This document shows positions 15,797-24,068 of a stretch of 64,000 nt of DNA, piece by piece. Numbering within the stretch: position 1 is the first letter of the stretch; every line of letters starts with the position of its first letter. The position numbers were made by a program, and so were the translations under genes. The notes beneath the pieces are model-generated. The model saw nothing but the letters and a program-made list of their open reading frames with translations. It was not told the DNA's origin and ran no database searches. The stretch lies in NCBI RefSeq assembly GCF_002794255.1, contig NZ_PGGW01000011.1, positions 248,001-312,000 on the forward strand. The letters are read 5' to 3'. The stretch is from Streptomyces carminius (GTDB lineage Bacteria > Actinomycetota > Actinomycetes > Streptomycetales > Streptomycetaceae).

Positions 15797-16708
15797 TCAG
15801 GCTCCGGACGGGGACGGGCCCCGGCCCGGCAGCGGGATGTGGACCGGTACCGGTGCCGCGGGTATCCGCTCCAGCACACCGCCCGCGAAGACGTCGTACA
15901 GCGGCAGCGACTCCAGGTGCACATAGCCGATGTGGCAGTCGCAGACCGCCAGCGGACAGGTCCTGGGCCGCAGCGCCGCCCGCCAGGAGCCGTCGTAGAG
16001 GTTGCCCAGCGGCTCGGGGACGAAGTGGCAGCGCCGTACCGTTCCCTCGCCGTCCACGGAGACCACCGACTCGCCGGTGCGGCAGGGCAGCCCGGCACTG
16101 CGGTGCGGATACCGGCTGTACGGGAAGAGGGGGTCGACCGCCGTCCAGCGGTCGGCCTCCTCGTCCGGGTAGGCGCGCCCCTCGGCGGCGTTCACCCACA
16201 GGTACACGTGCTCGGGCAGGTCGGCGCGGAGCCGCCGGGCGCGGTCGAGGTGCTCGGGCAGGCCGACGATCCCGACGCTGTACCGCACGCCCCGCTCCGC
16301 CAGCTCCCGGCACCTGCCCAGGAAGCGGTCGTAGGAGGTCTGGCCGGGGTGGTGGGTGCACCACAGCGCCAGGGTGGACAGGTCGGCCCCGGCCAGCCAG
16401 TCGGTGCGGCAGCTCAGGTTCGTCTGGATGGCCACCCGGCGCACCTGCGGCAGCCGGCTCAGCTCGACCAGCGCGCGCCGGTACCAGGACCGCACCAGGC
16501 CCTCGCCCCACGGTGTGAACAGCACCGACAGCCGGTCGTCGCGCCGCTCGGCGACCCAGCCGGTGAAGCGCTCCAGCGCCGCCCGGTCGGCGCGCAGCCG
16601 CTCCGGGGGGTCGCGCCGCTTGGCGAACGGGCAGTACGGGCAGTCGTAGTCGCACGAGGCCAGCGGCCCGCGGTACAGCAGGGTCAGCTCCACTCCCGCC
16701 CCCGTCAT
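15797..16708 (-). CDS. STM4011-family radical SAM protein
   Basis: A 303-residue radical SAM enzyme with the cluster-binding cysteines Cys19, Cys23 and Cys26 in 'CDYDCPYC'. Further cysteines occur at 'GLPCRTGES', 'RRCHFVPEP' and 'CPLAVCDCHIGY', the last resembling an auxiliary cluster region. It matches the STM4011 family, named for its Salmonella member; the reaction is unknown. Its ATG overlaps the stop of the upstream STM4012 gene by 4 bases (ATGA). It is the last gene of a five-gene overlapping operon. Confidence 0.88.
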   Translation of the reverse strand: MTGAGVELTLLYRGPLASCDYDCPYCPFAKRRDPPERLRADRAALERFTGWVAERRDDRLSVLFTPWGEGLVRSWYRRALVELSRLPQVRRVAIQTNLSCRTDWLAGADLSTLALWCTHHPGQTSYDRFLGRCRELAERGVRYSVGIVGLPEHLDRARRLRADLPEHVYLWVNAAEGRAYPDEEADRWTAVDPLFPYSRYPHRSAGLPCRTGESVVSVDGEGTVRRCHFVPEPLGNLYDGSWRAALRPRTCPLAVCDCHIGYVHLESLPLYDVFAGGVLERIPAAPVPVHIPLPGRGPSPSGA

Positions 16709-18105
16709 CTGAGGTCGTACCCGGCCATGGCGGCGCGCACCGCCGGGGAGAACAGCGCGGGGCCGACCGCGTCGGAGTGGGCCAGGCCCTCCGCGGACAG
16801 CCGCAGCCGCTCCGGCGCGGCGCCGGTGTCCAGCCAGCCCCGCCCGGCGAACGCGGCCAGCTCGGCGGGGAAGTGCTCACCGGGCGGGGCGCCGAACCGG
16901 GCCGTGTAGGCGGCCGTCTCCAGCCCCTCGGCCTGGAGCAGGGACTGCAGCAGGTGCCTGCGCCGGGCCTCGTCGGCGCCGTCGGGGCCGTCGGTGTCCA
17001 TCCACCGGCCGTGCTCCGCGTGGGCGAAGTCCCGTGCGGGCCGGGAGACGTAGTCGTCGATGATCCCGCGTATCCGGCGCATGTCCACGGCGTAGTCGAA
17101 GGAGTAGTGCAGGCGCGCGGTGTAGGAGCGGGCGCCGCAGCCCAGGCCCACCATGCCGTCGGTCTGGCAGGCGTGGTCGCAGGCGGTGGCGGGCCCCCCG
17201 GCGCGGCGGAACATCCGCATCGACACCTGCTCGTAGCCGTGGGCGAGCAGATGGTCGCGGCCCAGGCGGTAGAGGGTCAGCCGCTGCGTGTCCCACTCCG
17301 GATCGGGGGCCGGACCGGACTCCGGCGGGGTGCCGCCGCGGCCCAGACCCGTCAGCGGCCGGACGTACAGCGGGTAGAGGTACAGCTCCTCCGGCTCCCA
17401 GGCGAGAGCGGCGTCCAGCGACTGCCGCCAGGTGGTGGCGGTCTGCCCCGCGATGCCGTAGATCAGGTCGATGTTGAGCACCGGGAAACCCGCCTCGCGG
17501 ATACGGGCGAGGGCGGCCTCGACGTCCGAGCGCCGCTGGGGACGCACCGCGGCGCGCGCCTCGTCGTCGACGAAGCTCTGCACGCCCAGACTCAGCCGGG
17601 TGGTGCCGCGCCCGGCGAGGACCGCCAGCCGGTCGGCGGTGGCGGTCGCGGGAGAGGCCTCCACCGACAGCGGCACCGCGCGCAGGTCCGCGCCCATGCG
17701 CTCCTCGGCGATGTCGCACAACCGCTCCAGCTCGGCGGCGGTCAGGAAGGTGGGGGTGCCACCGCCGAAGGCCGCGGTGGCGAACCGGGCGTCCTCGCCC
17801 AGCGCCTCGCGCACCGGCCCGGACTGGCGCTCCAGCGCGTCCAGATACGCGCCGGTCAGCCCGCCGGGCGCGCCGATGCGGGTGAACAGGTTGCAGAAGC
17901 CGCAGCGCACCTCGCAGAAGGGGATGTGCAGATAGAGCGAGAGCGCGTCGGTCCTCTCCTCGGCCCACAGCTCGCGCAGCGCCGGCCGCTCCGGCAGCGG
18001 CCGGTAGGCCGTCTTGTGCGGATAGGCGTACACATAGCTCTGATAGGGGCTCCGGTACGGGTCCGGGCCGGTGGTGGCGGGCACGGCCGCCGGTGCTGTG
18101 CTCAT
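16705..18105 (-). CDS. STM4012-family radical SAM protein (HemW/CPO-like)
   Basis: A 466-residue radical SAM protein with Cys64, Cys68 and Cys71 in 'HIPFCEVRCGFC' and 'FGGGTPTFLTAAELERLCDI' as the SAM-side motif. The arrangement resembles coproporphyrinogen III oxidase-like HemW, but the fourth Cys of that group (CxC) is replaced. It matches the STM4012 family. I chose the ATG at 18105 because it overlaps the preceding stop by 4 bases (ATGA) and leads into the conserved 'YRSPYQSYVYAYPHKTAYR' segment. Substrate unknown. The gene is tightly coupled to its neighbours on both sides. Confidence 0.9.
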   Translation of the reverse strand: MSTAPAAVPATTGPDPYRSPYQSYVYAYPHKTAYRPLPERPALRELWAEERTDALSLYLHIPFCEVRCGFCNLFTRIGAPGGLTGAYLDALERQSGPVREALGEDARFATAAFGGGTPTFLTAAELERLCDIAEERMGADLRAVPLSVEASPATATADRLAVLAGRGTTRLSLGVQSFVDDEARAAVRPQRRSDVEAALARIREAGFPVLNIDLIYGIAGQTATTWRQSLDAALAWEPEELYLYPLYVRPLTGLGRGGTPPESGPAPDPEWDTQRLTLYRLGRDHLLAHGYEQVSMRMFRRAGGPATACDHACQTDGMVGLGCGARSYTARLHYSFDYAVDMRRIRGIIDDYVSRPARDFAHAEHGRWMDTDGPDGADEARRRHLLQSLLQAEGLETAAYTARFGAPPGEHFPAELAAFAGRGWLDTGAAPERLRLSAEGLAHSDAVGPALFSPAVRAAMAGYDLR

Positions 18106-18959
18106 GTTTTCTCGCAGTGGTCGAGGATGAAGTGGGCGTACGGCACCGTCCAGACGGTCTCGTGGCCGATCCGGTGACCGGTGTGGCCGTCCTCGCCGTA
18201 GGCCGTGCCGTGGTCGGAGCAGACGACGGCGAAGCACGGCCGGCGGCTGCTCGCGGCGGCGAACAGCCGCCCGATGTGCCGGTCGACGTAGCGGAGCGCC
18301 GCGGCGTGGGTGGCGCGCGAGTCGCCGGACCCGGCCGTGGCACCCGGCAGATGGAACCAGTTGGGCTGGTGCAGCGCCGAGACGTTGACGAACAGGAACA
18401 GGCGTCGCCCGGCGGGCAGCGCGGCCACCACCTCCTCGGCCCGGGCGACCTGCGCCTCGAAGGAGACGGGGGAGGTCACCCCGAACTCCGGCTCCCAGTG
18501 GCTCTCGGTGAACAGGCCGGGCAGTACCGATCCCAGGGCGCCGCGCTTGTTGAAGAAACCCACGCCACCTATGCACACGGTGTGGTACCCGGCGCCGGCC
18601 AGTCCGGTCACCAGATCCGGCGCGTCGAAGACCCAGGTGCCCTCCGCGGTGCTCTCACTGCCCTCGAAGCGCGCCGCGAACAGCCGCGGATGCGGCCCCG
18701 GGGAGGCGGGGGTGGGCAGGAATCCGGCGAAGAACGCCTGGTGGGCGGCGTAGGTGAAGCTGCCGGGAGAGTGCCGCATCTCCCACCACCCGCCCGGCAG
18801 GTGCCGCGCCAGGTTGGGCAGGGCGCCCTCGTCGGCCAGTTCCCGGGCCACGTCGTACCGCAGGGTGTCCAGGGTGACCAGCAGCAGGTCGTGGCTGCCC
18901 ACGATCCGGTTCATGTCCGGCGGGACGGGACCCGTCCGGGCGGCGTCAGACCGCGGCAT
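18102..18959 (-). CDS. STM4013/SEN3800-family hydrolase (alkaline phosphatase fold)
   Basis: A 285-residue member of the alkaline phosphatase/sulfatase superfamily. It has 'LLLVTLDTLRYDVA' as the first metal-binding strand, 'SFTYAAHQAFFAGFLP' at the expected nucleophile position, and 'CSDHGTAYGEDGHTGHR' as the second metal site. Family members hydrolyse or transfer phosphate, phosphoethanolamine or sulfate esters; this one's substrate is unknown. The ATG at 18959 has GGAGGGAG about 8 bases upstream and overlaps the previous stop by 14 bases. An ATG at 18914 would start at 'MNRIVGSHD', closer to the family norm, but lacks an SD. Confidence 0.87.
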   Translation of the reverse strand: MPRSDAARTGPVPPDMNRIVGSHDLLLVTLDTLRYDVARELADEGALPNLARHLPGGWWEMRHSPGSFTYAAHQAFFAGFLPTPASPGPHPRLFAARFEGSESTAEGTWVFDAPDLVTGLAGAGYHTVCIGGVGFFNKRGALGSVLPGLFTESHWEPEFGVTSPVSFEAQVARAEEVVAALPAGRRLFLFVNVSALHQPNWFHLPGATAGSGDSRATHAAALRYVDRHIGRLFAAASSRRPCFAVVCSDHGTAYGEDGHTGHRIGHETVWTVPYAHFILDHCEKT

Positions 18960-20148
18960 GCCGATGCTCCCTCCGCCGCACCGGCCCGCCCGGCACCGCA
19001 CCGCGCGCGACGGCCGCCACCTGGGCGGCGTAGGTGTCCCGCCCCTCGGCGCTGCTGCCGGGCAGGCCCGTCAGCCGCGGCAGCAGGTCACCGAAGGCGT
19101 TCACCTCGCCGACGGCGAACCGCCGCCAGCCGGTCGCCGGGAGCAGGTCCACCCCCACGCACAGGGTGCCCGGGAAGTGGGCCGCGGCCCGCTCGCAGAT
19201 CTCCAGCGCCTCCGTCCAGGACGCCCCCGCCGCCCGTACCGCGGCGCGGACCCGCTCCAGATCGCCGCGGACGCCGCCGAGATGGAGGTTCGTCATGGGG
19301 GAGCGGCTGGTGCGCACCAGGGCGTGGGTGGCCTCCCCGGCCACCACGACCACTCGCAGGTCGGCCGCCCGGCCGTCCTGGGAGGCCTTGGGCAGCCAGC
19401 GCTCGATGTGCAGACCGTCCGGCGCCAGGGCGTCCACCACGGCCGCGATCTCCCGCTCGTCGGTGTGGCGCCGCACCCGCAGGGAGTTGAACAGCCGGCC
19501 GTCCGCGGTCCGCTCCACGGAGGTCACCGCGCGCCACCGGTCGCGGCCGCCCCGCTCCACGGCCAGTACCCCGGAGGCGGAGGAGGCGTGGGCGGGCTTG
19601 ACGAAGATCCGGTGCATGCCCGGCTCGTGCAGCACCGCGCGCACGTCCGCCCAGCCCGTCACCGGCGCGGCGCCGGGACCGGAGGTGGGGGAGGGCGGCA
19701 CCGGCACACCGGCCTCGCGCAGCACCCCGTGGCACAGCCGCTTGTCGAAGAGGACCGCCAGCTCCTCCGGGTCGTCCAGCAGGGCGGCGCCGGCGGACCG
19801 GGCGGCACCGGCAACCTGCCGTACGGCCGCGGTGAACCGTGCGTACCAGCGGCCGGTGCCCTCCACCCGGGTGGGATCGGCCACGCCGCGCAGCAGGTGT
19901 TCGACGGCCGGGTCCTCACCGGGGGAGTCGATCCGCACGGTCTCGTCCGGGGCGAACGACGCACCACGGGTGAGGAGTTCCGTCCAGGGCAGCACCCGGG
20001 GCGCGGGCAGCCCGGCGTCGGCGACGGCCGCCGTGAACAGGGTCGTGCGGCGGTTGCCGGGGTTGCCGACGAGGGCGAACCGCGGAGGCGGGGACACGGG
20101 GGACACCGTGCCGTTCCGGGGGCGGGGGCTATTCGGAGACCGCGACAT
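18946..20148 (-). CDS. STM4014-family ATP-grasp-like protein
   Basis: A 400-residue protein with ATP-grasp features: 'FDKRLCHGVLREAGVPVPPS' near 135-155, the nucleotide loop 'RIFVKPAHASSASGVLAVER' near 180, and the metal-binding end 'LCVGVDLLPATG ... FAVGEVNAFGDLL'. ATP-grasp enzymes join carboxylates to amines or thiols through acyl phosphates, so a ligase role is inferred. It overlaps the upstream LRR-like gene by 20 bases and the downstream hydrolase gene by 14. Start uncertain: the ATG at 20148 has a weak SD and a GTG at 20106 is possible. Confidence 0.82.
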   Translation of the reverse strand: MSRSPNSPRPRNGTVSPVSPPPRFALVGNPGNRRTTLFTAAVADAGLPAPRVLPWTELLTRGASFAPDETVRIDSPGEDPAVEHLLRGVADPTRVEGTGRWYARFTAAVRQVAGAARSAGAALLDDPEELAVLFDKRLCHGVLREAGVPVPPSPTSGPGAAPVTGWADVRAVLHEPGMHRIFVKPAHASSASGVLAVERGGRDRWRAVTSVERTADGRLFNSLRVRRHTDEREIAAVVDALAPDGLHIERWLPKASQDGRAADLRVVVVAGEATHALVRTSRSPMTNLHLGGVRGDLERVRAAVRAAGASWTEALEICERAAAHFPGTLCVGVDLLPATGWRRFAVGEVNAFGDLLPRLTGLPGSSAEGRDTYAAQVAAVARGAVPGGPVRRREHRHAAV

Positions 20149-21082
20149 AGCGCCAGGTCTCGCCGTTGTGCTCCTCGGGCTTCTCCTGGTCGGAGAGGTC
20201 CACGTCCACTCCGGCGCCTTCCAGTTCCTCGCGGATCCGCGCCATCATGGCGTCGCTGAGGAAGTGGTGGCTCAGGTCGAGCTTCGTCAGGTGGGTCAGC
20301 GGCTGGCCGCTGAGCAGGGCTTCGGCGCCGGTGTCGGTGAGGGTGCCCATGGACAGGTCCAGGGTGTGCAGCCGGGCCACCACCGGGGCGCTCGCGACCG
20401 CGGCGGCGATCTCGTCCTGGAGCTCGCTGTCCGTCAGGCCCAGGCTGCGCAGTGCGGGCAGGCGCTCGCCGGTCAGGATCGGCGCCAGGTCCGCCACCGT
20501 GGCGTCGCCGCCGTAGTCGGTGACGCCCAGCCACAGCTCCAGTTCCTCCAGGGCGGGCAGGTCACTGGCGGCGACCCCGCGCACCACGCCGCCGGGCAGG
20601 CCGCCGGACTCGAACCTCAGGGTGCGCAGGTGCTCGTGGCGGACGGGGCGGAACACCAGGCCGGTGCCGCCGCGCACCCCGAACTCGCGCAGTCGCGGGT
20701 AGGCCTCCAGCACCGGGGTGACGTCGGACTGCTCGATCCAGGAGATCTCCGCCTCCTCGAACGTCACGTCCCCGATGAAGACGGCCTCCAGGGACGGAAA
20801 GCGCTCGGTGTCCGAGGTGAGCATTTCGACGACGAAGTCGGGGCCGTACTCGGACACCTCGCCCCACTGGCCTATGACCAGAGCGCGGACCGCCGCGGTG
20901 TCCACGGTCTCCGTGAACATCCGCCAGAGACCCTCGAAGCCGCCCTTCGGGCCGTCGTCGACGTAGGGGTTGAAGGACAGGCGCCAGGCCACGGAGCCGG
21001 CTGGGGGCAGGTCACCGGCAGGGGCGTCCGGCGCGAAGTCGTGGACGGGCAGCCCGTGCAACTCACTCAGATGACCGACCAT
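20129..21082 (-). CDS. STM4015-family LRR-like protein
   Basis: A 317-residue acidic protein of the STM4015 family. Irregular leucine-rich repeats run through the second half, for example 'PALEELELWLG', 'PALRSLGLTDSELQ', 'RLHTLDLSMGTLTDTGAEAL' and 'HLTKLDLSHHFLSD'. The N-terminal part has 'VRALVIGQWGE' and 'FPSLEAVFIGD', which also look like repeat units. LRRs usually bind protein partners, so it may be the scaffold or substrate-recognition unit of the operon. SD CAGGAGAG precedes the ATG. It is the first gene of the operon and lies back to back with the QGDVLI-type gene. Confidence 0.87.
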   Translation of the reverse strand: MVGHLSELHGLPVHDFAPDAPAGDLPPAGSVAWRLSFNPYVDDGPKGGFEGLWRMFTETVDTAAVRALVIGQWGEVSEYGPDFVVEMLTSDTERFPSLEAVFIGDVTFEEAEISWIEQSDVTPVLEAYPRLREFGVRGGTGLVFRPVRHEHLRTLRFESGGLPGGVVRGVAASDLPALEELELWLGVTDYGGDATVADLAPILTGERLPALRSLGLTDSELQDEIAAAVASAPVVARLHTLDLSMGTLTDTGAEALLSGQPLTHLTKLDLSHHFLSDAMMARIREELEGAGVDVDLSDQEKPEEHNGETWRYVAVSE

Positions 21083-21267
21083 GGCGCTCTCTCCTGATCT
21101 CGGGGGATGGTGCGGAACGTTCTATCAACTCCCACTGACACGGCTTGTGCGGGGGCGGCCGGGCCCCTGCTGACGAGCCGTCGGACCGCCGCCTGTCAGA
21201 CCCCCGCCCTAGCGTCTTCGATCACCGCCGCCGGACGGACCGGCGCGGGAGACGGAGGGAGAGTGCC

Positions 21268-21594
21268 GTGTATCGGCAGGGAGATGTGTTGATCATGCCG
21301 GTGGCCGAGGAGGCGGTGTCGGAGCGGGCGGCCGGGCAGCCCGGTCTGCCCCGGGACGCGCGGGGGCGGTTGGTGCTGGCTCTGGGCGAGGTCACCGGGC
21401 ACGCGCACGCCGTGGTGGGACCGGGGAAGCTCGTGCGGGAGCCGGGGCCGTCCACGGCGACACTGCTCCATCTCCCGGACGGAGGACGGGTGGTGCACGA
21501 GGAGCATGCCGCGATACCGCTGCCCAGGGGCTGGTATCGGGTGGTGCGGCAGCGGGAGTACGTCCCGGGCGCCGTCCGGGTCGTCGCGGACTGA
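21268..21594 (+). CDS. Small conserved 'YRQGDVLI' protein of unknown function
   Basis: A 108-residue protein that starts with GTG at 21268, 8 bases after GGAGGGAG. Visible conserved features are 'YRQGDVLIMPV' at the N-terminus, 'LALGEVTGHAHAVVG' (HAH), and 'VVHEEHAAIPLPRGWYRVVRQREY'. I recognise this QGDVL...GHAH...HEEH...G.YRV pattern from proteins scattered in bacteria and phages, but no function is established to my knowledge. The clustered histidines could bind metal. It is divergent from the STM operon and 22 bases upstream of the DUF6745 gene. Confidence 0.78.
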   Translation: MYRQGDVLIMPVAEEAVSERAAGQPGLPRDARGRLVLALGEVTGHAHAVVGPGKLVREPGPSTATLLHLPDGGRVVHEEHAAIPLPRGWYRVVRQREYVPGAVRVVAD

Positions 21595-21616
21595 GCGCGG
21601 AAGGGACGGAAGGGCA

Positions 21617-22684
21617 GTGACGGAGGCAGTGACTGTGCACATGGTGGCGGACCCGGTGGCGGACCCGGTGGCGGCGGGGGCCGAGCGCTGGCGCCGGACG
21701 GCCGCGGAGACGGGACGGGCCGACCGGGCCGCCGCGGAGAAGGGGGTGCGGCTGGCGTACCGCGCGGCCGGGCTCGCCGAGCCGGAGCGGATCGTGTGGG
21801 CCGGCTCGCCGCGGGCGGCCGTGGCCGCCGTACGGGAGTTGGAGGGAGCGGGCCGCAGCGTACGGCGGGAGGTGCGCACCCTGCCGTGGGCGGCGGAGCG
21901 GGAGCGGCTGCACGCGCGGCTGGGCCCGGCGGGCTGGGCGGAGCACTGGGCGCGCACCGGTGCTCCACTGTGGGGGACCACGCGGGCCCTCGTGGAGCGC
22001 ATACGCACCGGGGTCGTCGAGGAGTCGGCCGGCTCGCCGGCGGAGGAGCCCGCGGTACGGCTGGTCCTGTTGGACGCGGTGCTCGGCCAGCACGACGCAC
22101 CCTGGCTGGCCGCCCTCGGCGCCGGTGGCGGAGCGGAGGCCGGACCGCTCGGCGGACTCGCGGCGGTTGCCCGCGCGGCCGGCTGGTGGTGGCCCTACGA
22201 GCGGGTGGTCGTCGTCACCGAGCGCCCCCTGGAGCTTCACCGCGACGAGGCCGGGCGGCTGGACAGGGGTGACGGTCCGGCACTGGTCTTTCCCGACGGC
22301 TTCGCCCTGCACGCCTGGAAGGGCATGCCCGTTCCGGCCGACTTCCTCACCTCCCTGGGCACCCTCACCCCCGAGCGGATACGCGCGGAGGAGAACGCCG
22401 AGCTGCGCCGGGTGATGCTGGAGCACTACGGATACGACCGCTATCTCGCCGAGTCCGGGGCGCGGCCGGTCCACCGGGACTCCACCGGGGTGCTGTGGCG
22501 GATCGACCTGGAGAACGACGAACCCGTGCTGACCGTGGAGGTCGTCAACTCCACTCCGGAGCCGGACGGCAGCCACCGTACGTACTGGCTGCGGGTGCCG
22601 CCGTCGGTCCGGACGGCCCGGGAGGGGGTCGCCTGGACGTTCGGTCTGGAGGCCGACGGCTACGAGCCGGTGGTGCAGACCTGA
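21617..22684 (+). CDS. DUF6745 domain protein
   Basis: A 355-residue protein of the DUF6745 family. It is arginine- and alanine-rich, with 'GDGPALVFPDGFALHAWKGM' and 'PERIRAEENAELRRVMLEHYG' near residues 220-275, followed by 'YLAESGARPVHRDSTGVLW', all typical of this family. Function unknown. The GTG start follows GGAAGGG; alternative GTG/ATG codons lie at 21629 and 21641. The N-terminus includes two copies of a 12-bp unit (VADP-VADP). It is co-transcribed with the QGDVLI protein and ends before a strong hairpin. A role with the divergent LRR/radical SAM operon is inferred from position. Confidence 0.82.
   Translation: MTEAVTVHMVADPVADPVAAGAERWRRTAAETGRADRAAAEKGVRLAYRAAGLAEPERIVWAGSPRAAVAAVRELEGAGRSVRREVRTLPWAAERERLHARLGPAGWAEHWARTGAPLWGTTRALVERIRTGVVEESAGSPAEEPAVRLVLLDAVLGQHDAPWLAALGAGGGAEAGPLGGLAAVARAAGWWWPYERVVVVTERPLELHRDEAGRLDRGDGPALVFPDGFALHAWKGMPVPADFLTSLGTLTPERIRAEENAELRRVMLEHYGYDRYLAESGARPVHRDSTGVLWRIDLENDEPVLTVEVVNSTPEPDGSHRTYWLRVPPSVRTAREGVAWTFGLEADGYEPVVQT
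21643..21666 (+). repeat. Two 12-bp tandem units in the DUF6745 gene
   Basis: GGTGGCGGACCC occurs twice in a row and then partly again. It encodes a VADP repeat near the N-terminus and keeps the reading frame. Confidence 0.7.
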
Positions 22685-22727
22685 CGGGGCGTCGGCCGGG
22701 AATGTGAGGGGCGAAGCAGAGGCGGCG

Positions 22728-22760
22728 GCCATCCGGGTGGGACCGCTGTACCCGGATGGC
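22728..22760 (+). terminator. Hairpin terminator after the DUF6745 gene
   Basis: An 11-bp perfect stem, GCCATCCGGGT (22728-22738) with ACCCGGATGGC (22750-22760), and an 11-base loop, 43 bases past the stop codon. No T-run follows. Confidence 0.8.
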
Positions 22761-22849
22761 CTGCCATGTGATCATTCGTCAGGAAAAGCGGCGTCGCTCG
22801 GGACGGCGCTCGCCGGGACGCGTGCCAGAAGGCGCGTCATTTTTGGCAT

Positions 22850-22870
22850 GAACACTTCCGCAAAGTGTTC
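22850..22870. promoter_or_regulatory. Perfect inverted repeat (probable operator) upstream of the lipase gene
   Basis: GAACACTT (22850-22857) and AAGTGTTC (22863-22870) form a perfect 8-bp inverted repeat around CCGCA. It lies 63-83 bases before the lipase start codon in an AT-richer patch and is a good candidate for a dimeric repressor or activator site. I do not recognise the regulator. Confidence 0.65.
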
Positions 22871-22877
22871 CGCGCTG

Positions 22878-22891
22878 CTACTACCTAGTAG
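22878..22891. promoter_or_regulatory. Second inverted repeat CTACT-N4-AGTAG before the lipase gene
   Basis: CTACT (22878-22882) and AGTAG (22887-22891) flank ACCT. It lies between the larger inverted repeat and the start codon, where a transcription start site would be expected. It may be part of the same control region; its role is unknown. Confidence 0.45.
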
Positions 22892-22933
22892 GCGCAGATC
22901 CCCCCACCCGTCCTCCCCGCTCCAGGAGGTTTC

Positions 22934-23731
22934 ATGAAGTTGTCCCGCCTTGCCACGGTGGCGGCCGCCCTCGCCGGACTCGGTCTCGGCGGCGCGGGCG
23001 TCGCCGCCGCCCAGGAGGCAGCCGCCACCTCCTACGTCGCACTCGGTGACTCGTACTCCTCGGGGGTCGGTGCCGGGAGCTACGACAGTGCCAGCGGCTC
23101 CTGCAAGCGCAGCCTCAACGCCTATCCGGTGCTGTGGAAGAACGCCAACTCGCCCGCCTCCTTCCACTTCACCGCCTGCTCCGGTGCGAAGACCACCGAT
23201 GTCGTCAACAACCAGCTCGGCCCGCTGAACTCGGGCACCTCCCTGGTCAGCGTCACCGTCGGAGGCAACGACGCCGGATTCGCCGACACCATGATCGCCT
23301 GCGTACTGGGTGGCGAGAGCACCTGCGTGTCACGAGTCGCCCAGGCCCGCGAGTACATCGCCAACACCCTGCCCGGGCGCCTCGACGCGGTCTACGACGC
23401 CATTCGTGCCAAGGCGCCCAACGCCGAGGTCGCCGTACTCAACTACCCGCGCTTCTACGAACTCGACGGCAGCTGCCTGGTGGGACTGAGCGAGAGGTCG
23501 CGCGCCGCCATCAATGCCGCCGCCGACCACCTCAGCGATGTCATCGCCAAGCGCGCCGCGGATCACGGCTTCATTTTCGGCGATGTGCGCGGACCGTTCA
23601 CCGGGCACGAGATCTGCTCCGGTGACTCCTGGCTGCACAGCGTCGACTGGCTCAACATCACCAACTCGTACCACCCGAAGGCGGCAGGCCAGTCCGGGGG
23701 CTACTATCCCGTGCTGGAGCGGCTCGCCTGA
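22934..23731 (+). CDS. Secreted SGNH/GDSL-family lipase/esterase
   Basis: A 265-residue exported hydrolase. The signal peptide ends near residue 26-31 (hydrophobic stretch then 'VAAAQEAAA'). The catalytic serine is Ser40 in 'YVALGDSYSSG', 'VTVGGNDAGF' supplies the block III Asn, and the catalytic His247 lies in 'NITNSYHP'. Six cysteines in the mature part match the three disulfides of the Streptomyces rimosus extracellular lipase, which it resembles in length. It should cleave acyl esters of lipids outside the cell. SD AGGAGG lies 5 bases before the ATG. Two inverted repeats upstream suggest specific control, and a strong terminator follows. Confidence 0.93.
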   Translation: MKLSRLATVAAALAGLGLGGAGVAAAQEAAATSYVALGDSYSSGVGAGSYDSASGSCKRSLNAYPVLWKNANSPASFHFTACSGAKTTDVVNNQLGPLNSGTSLVSVTVGGNDAGFADTMIACVLGGESTCVSRVAQAREYIANTLPGRLDAVYDAIRAKAPNAEVAVLNYPRFYELDGSCLVGLSERSRAAINAAADHLSDVIAKRAADHGFIFGDVRGPFTGHEICSGDSWLHSVDWLNITNSYHPKAAGQSGGYYPVLERLA

Positions 23732-24068
23732 CACGGCCTGACACGGCCCGGCCGGGACGGCGGCCGGTGGCGGCCCACGGGCCGCCACCGGCCCTCTCCT
23801 CCCGGGTGCGCCTCCGGTGTCGCCGCGCCCGGGACGGAACCGGCGGCCCGGGTACCGCCCGCCCCGCCCTCCTGGGGCGCCGGGCCGGGACGCGACGGCC
23901 GTCTCCCGGGCGCCCGCCGCTTCCCCGGGGCGTGGCGGGCGCCGCTCCTCCAGCCTCTCGGGCCCGCCCGGAGTTCCCGCCGCTTACGGCCGGAGGGAAC
24001 CCGGTGGCCCGCCGGAGCGTTCCCGTAGTGCACGGCGGCCGTACCGCCGTACGAGGGAGGCGTGGAAG
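23732..24068. other. 337-bp gap after the lipase gene
   Basis: It holds the lipase terminator and, near 24055, the GGAGG ribosome binding site of the small membrane protein. I see no other structure or gene in it. Confidence 0.6.
23762..23793 (+). terminator. Perfect 14-bp-stem terminator after the lipase gene
   Basis: GGCCGGTGGCGGCC (23762-23775) pairs perfectly with 23780-23793 around the 4-base loop CACG, 30 bases past the stop codon. Confidence 0.88.

Noticed and set aside
15797..21082. Radical SAM plus ATP-grasp considered as a known RiPP gene cluster
   Set aside because: I found no precursor peptide with a leader-core pattern, no RRE-type domain and no dedicated exporter or protease next to it. 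The family set corresponds to STM4011-4015 instead.
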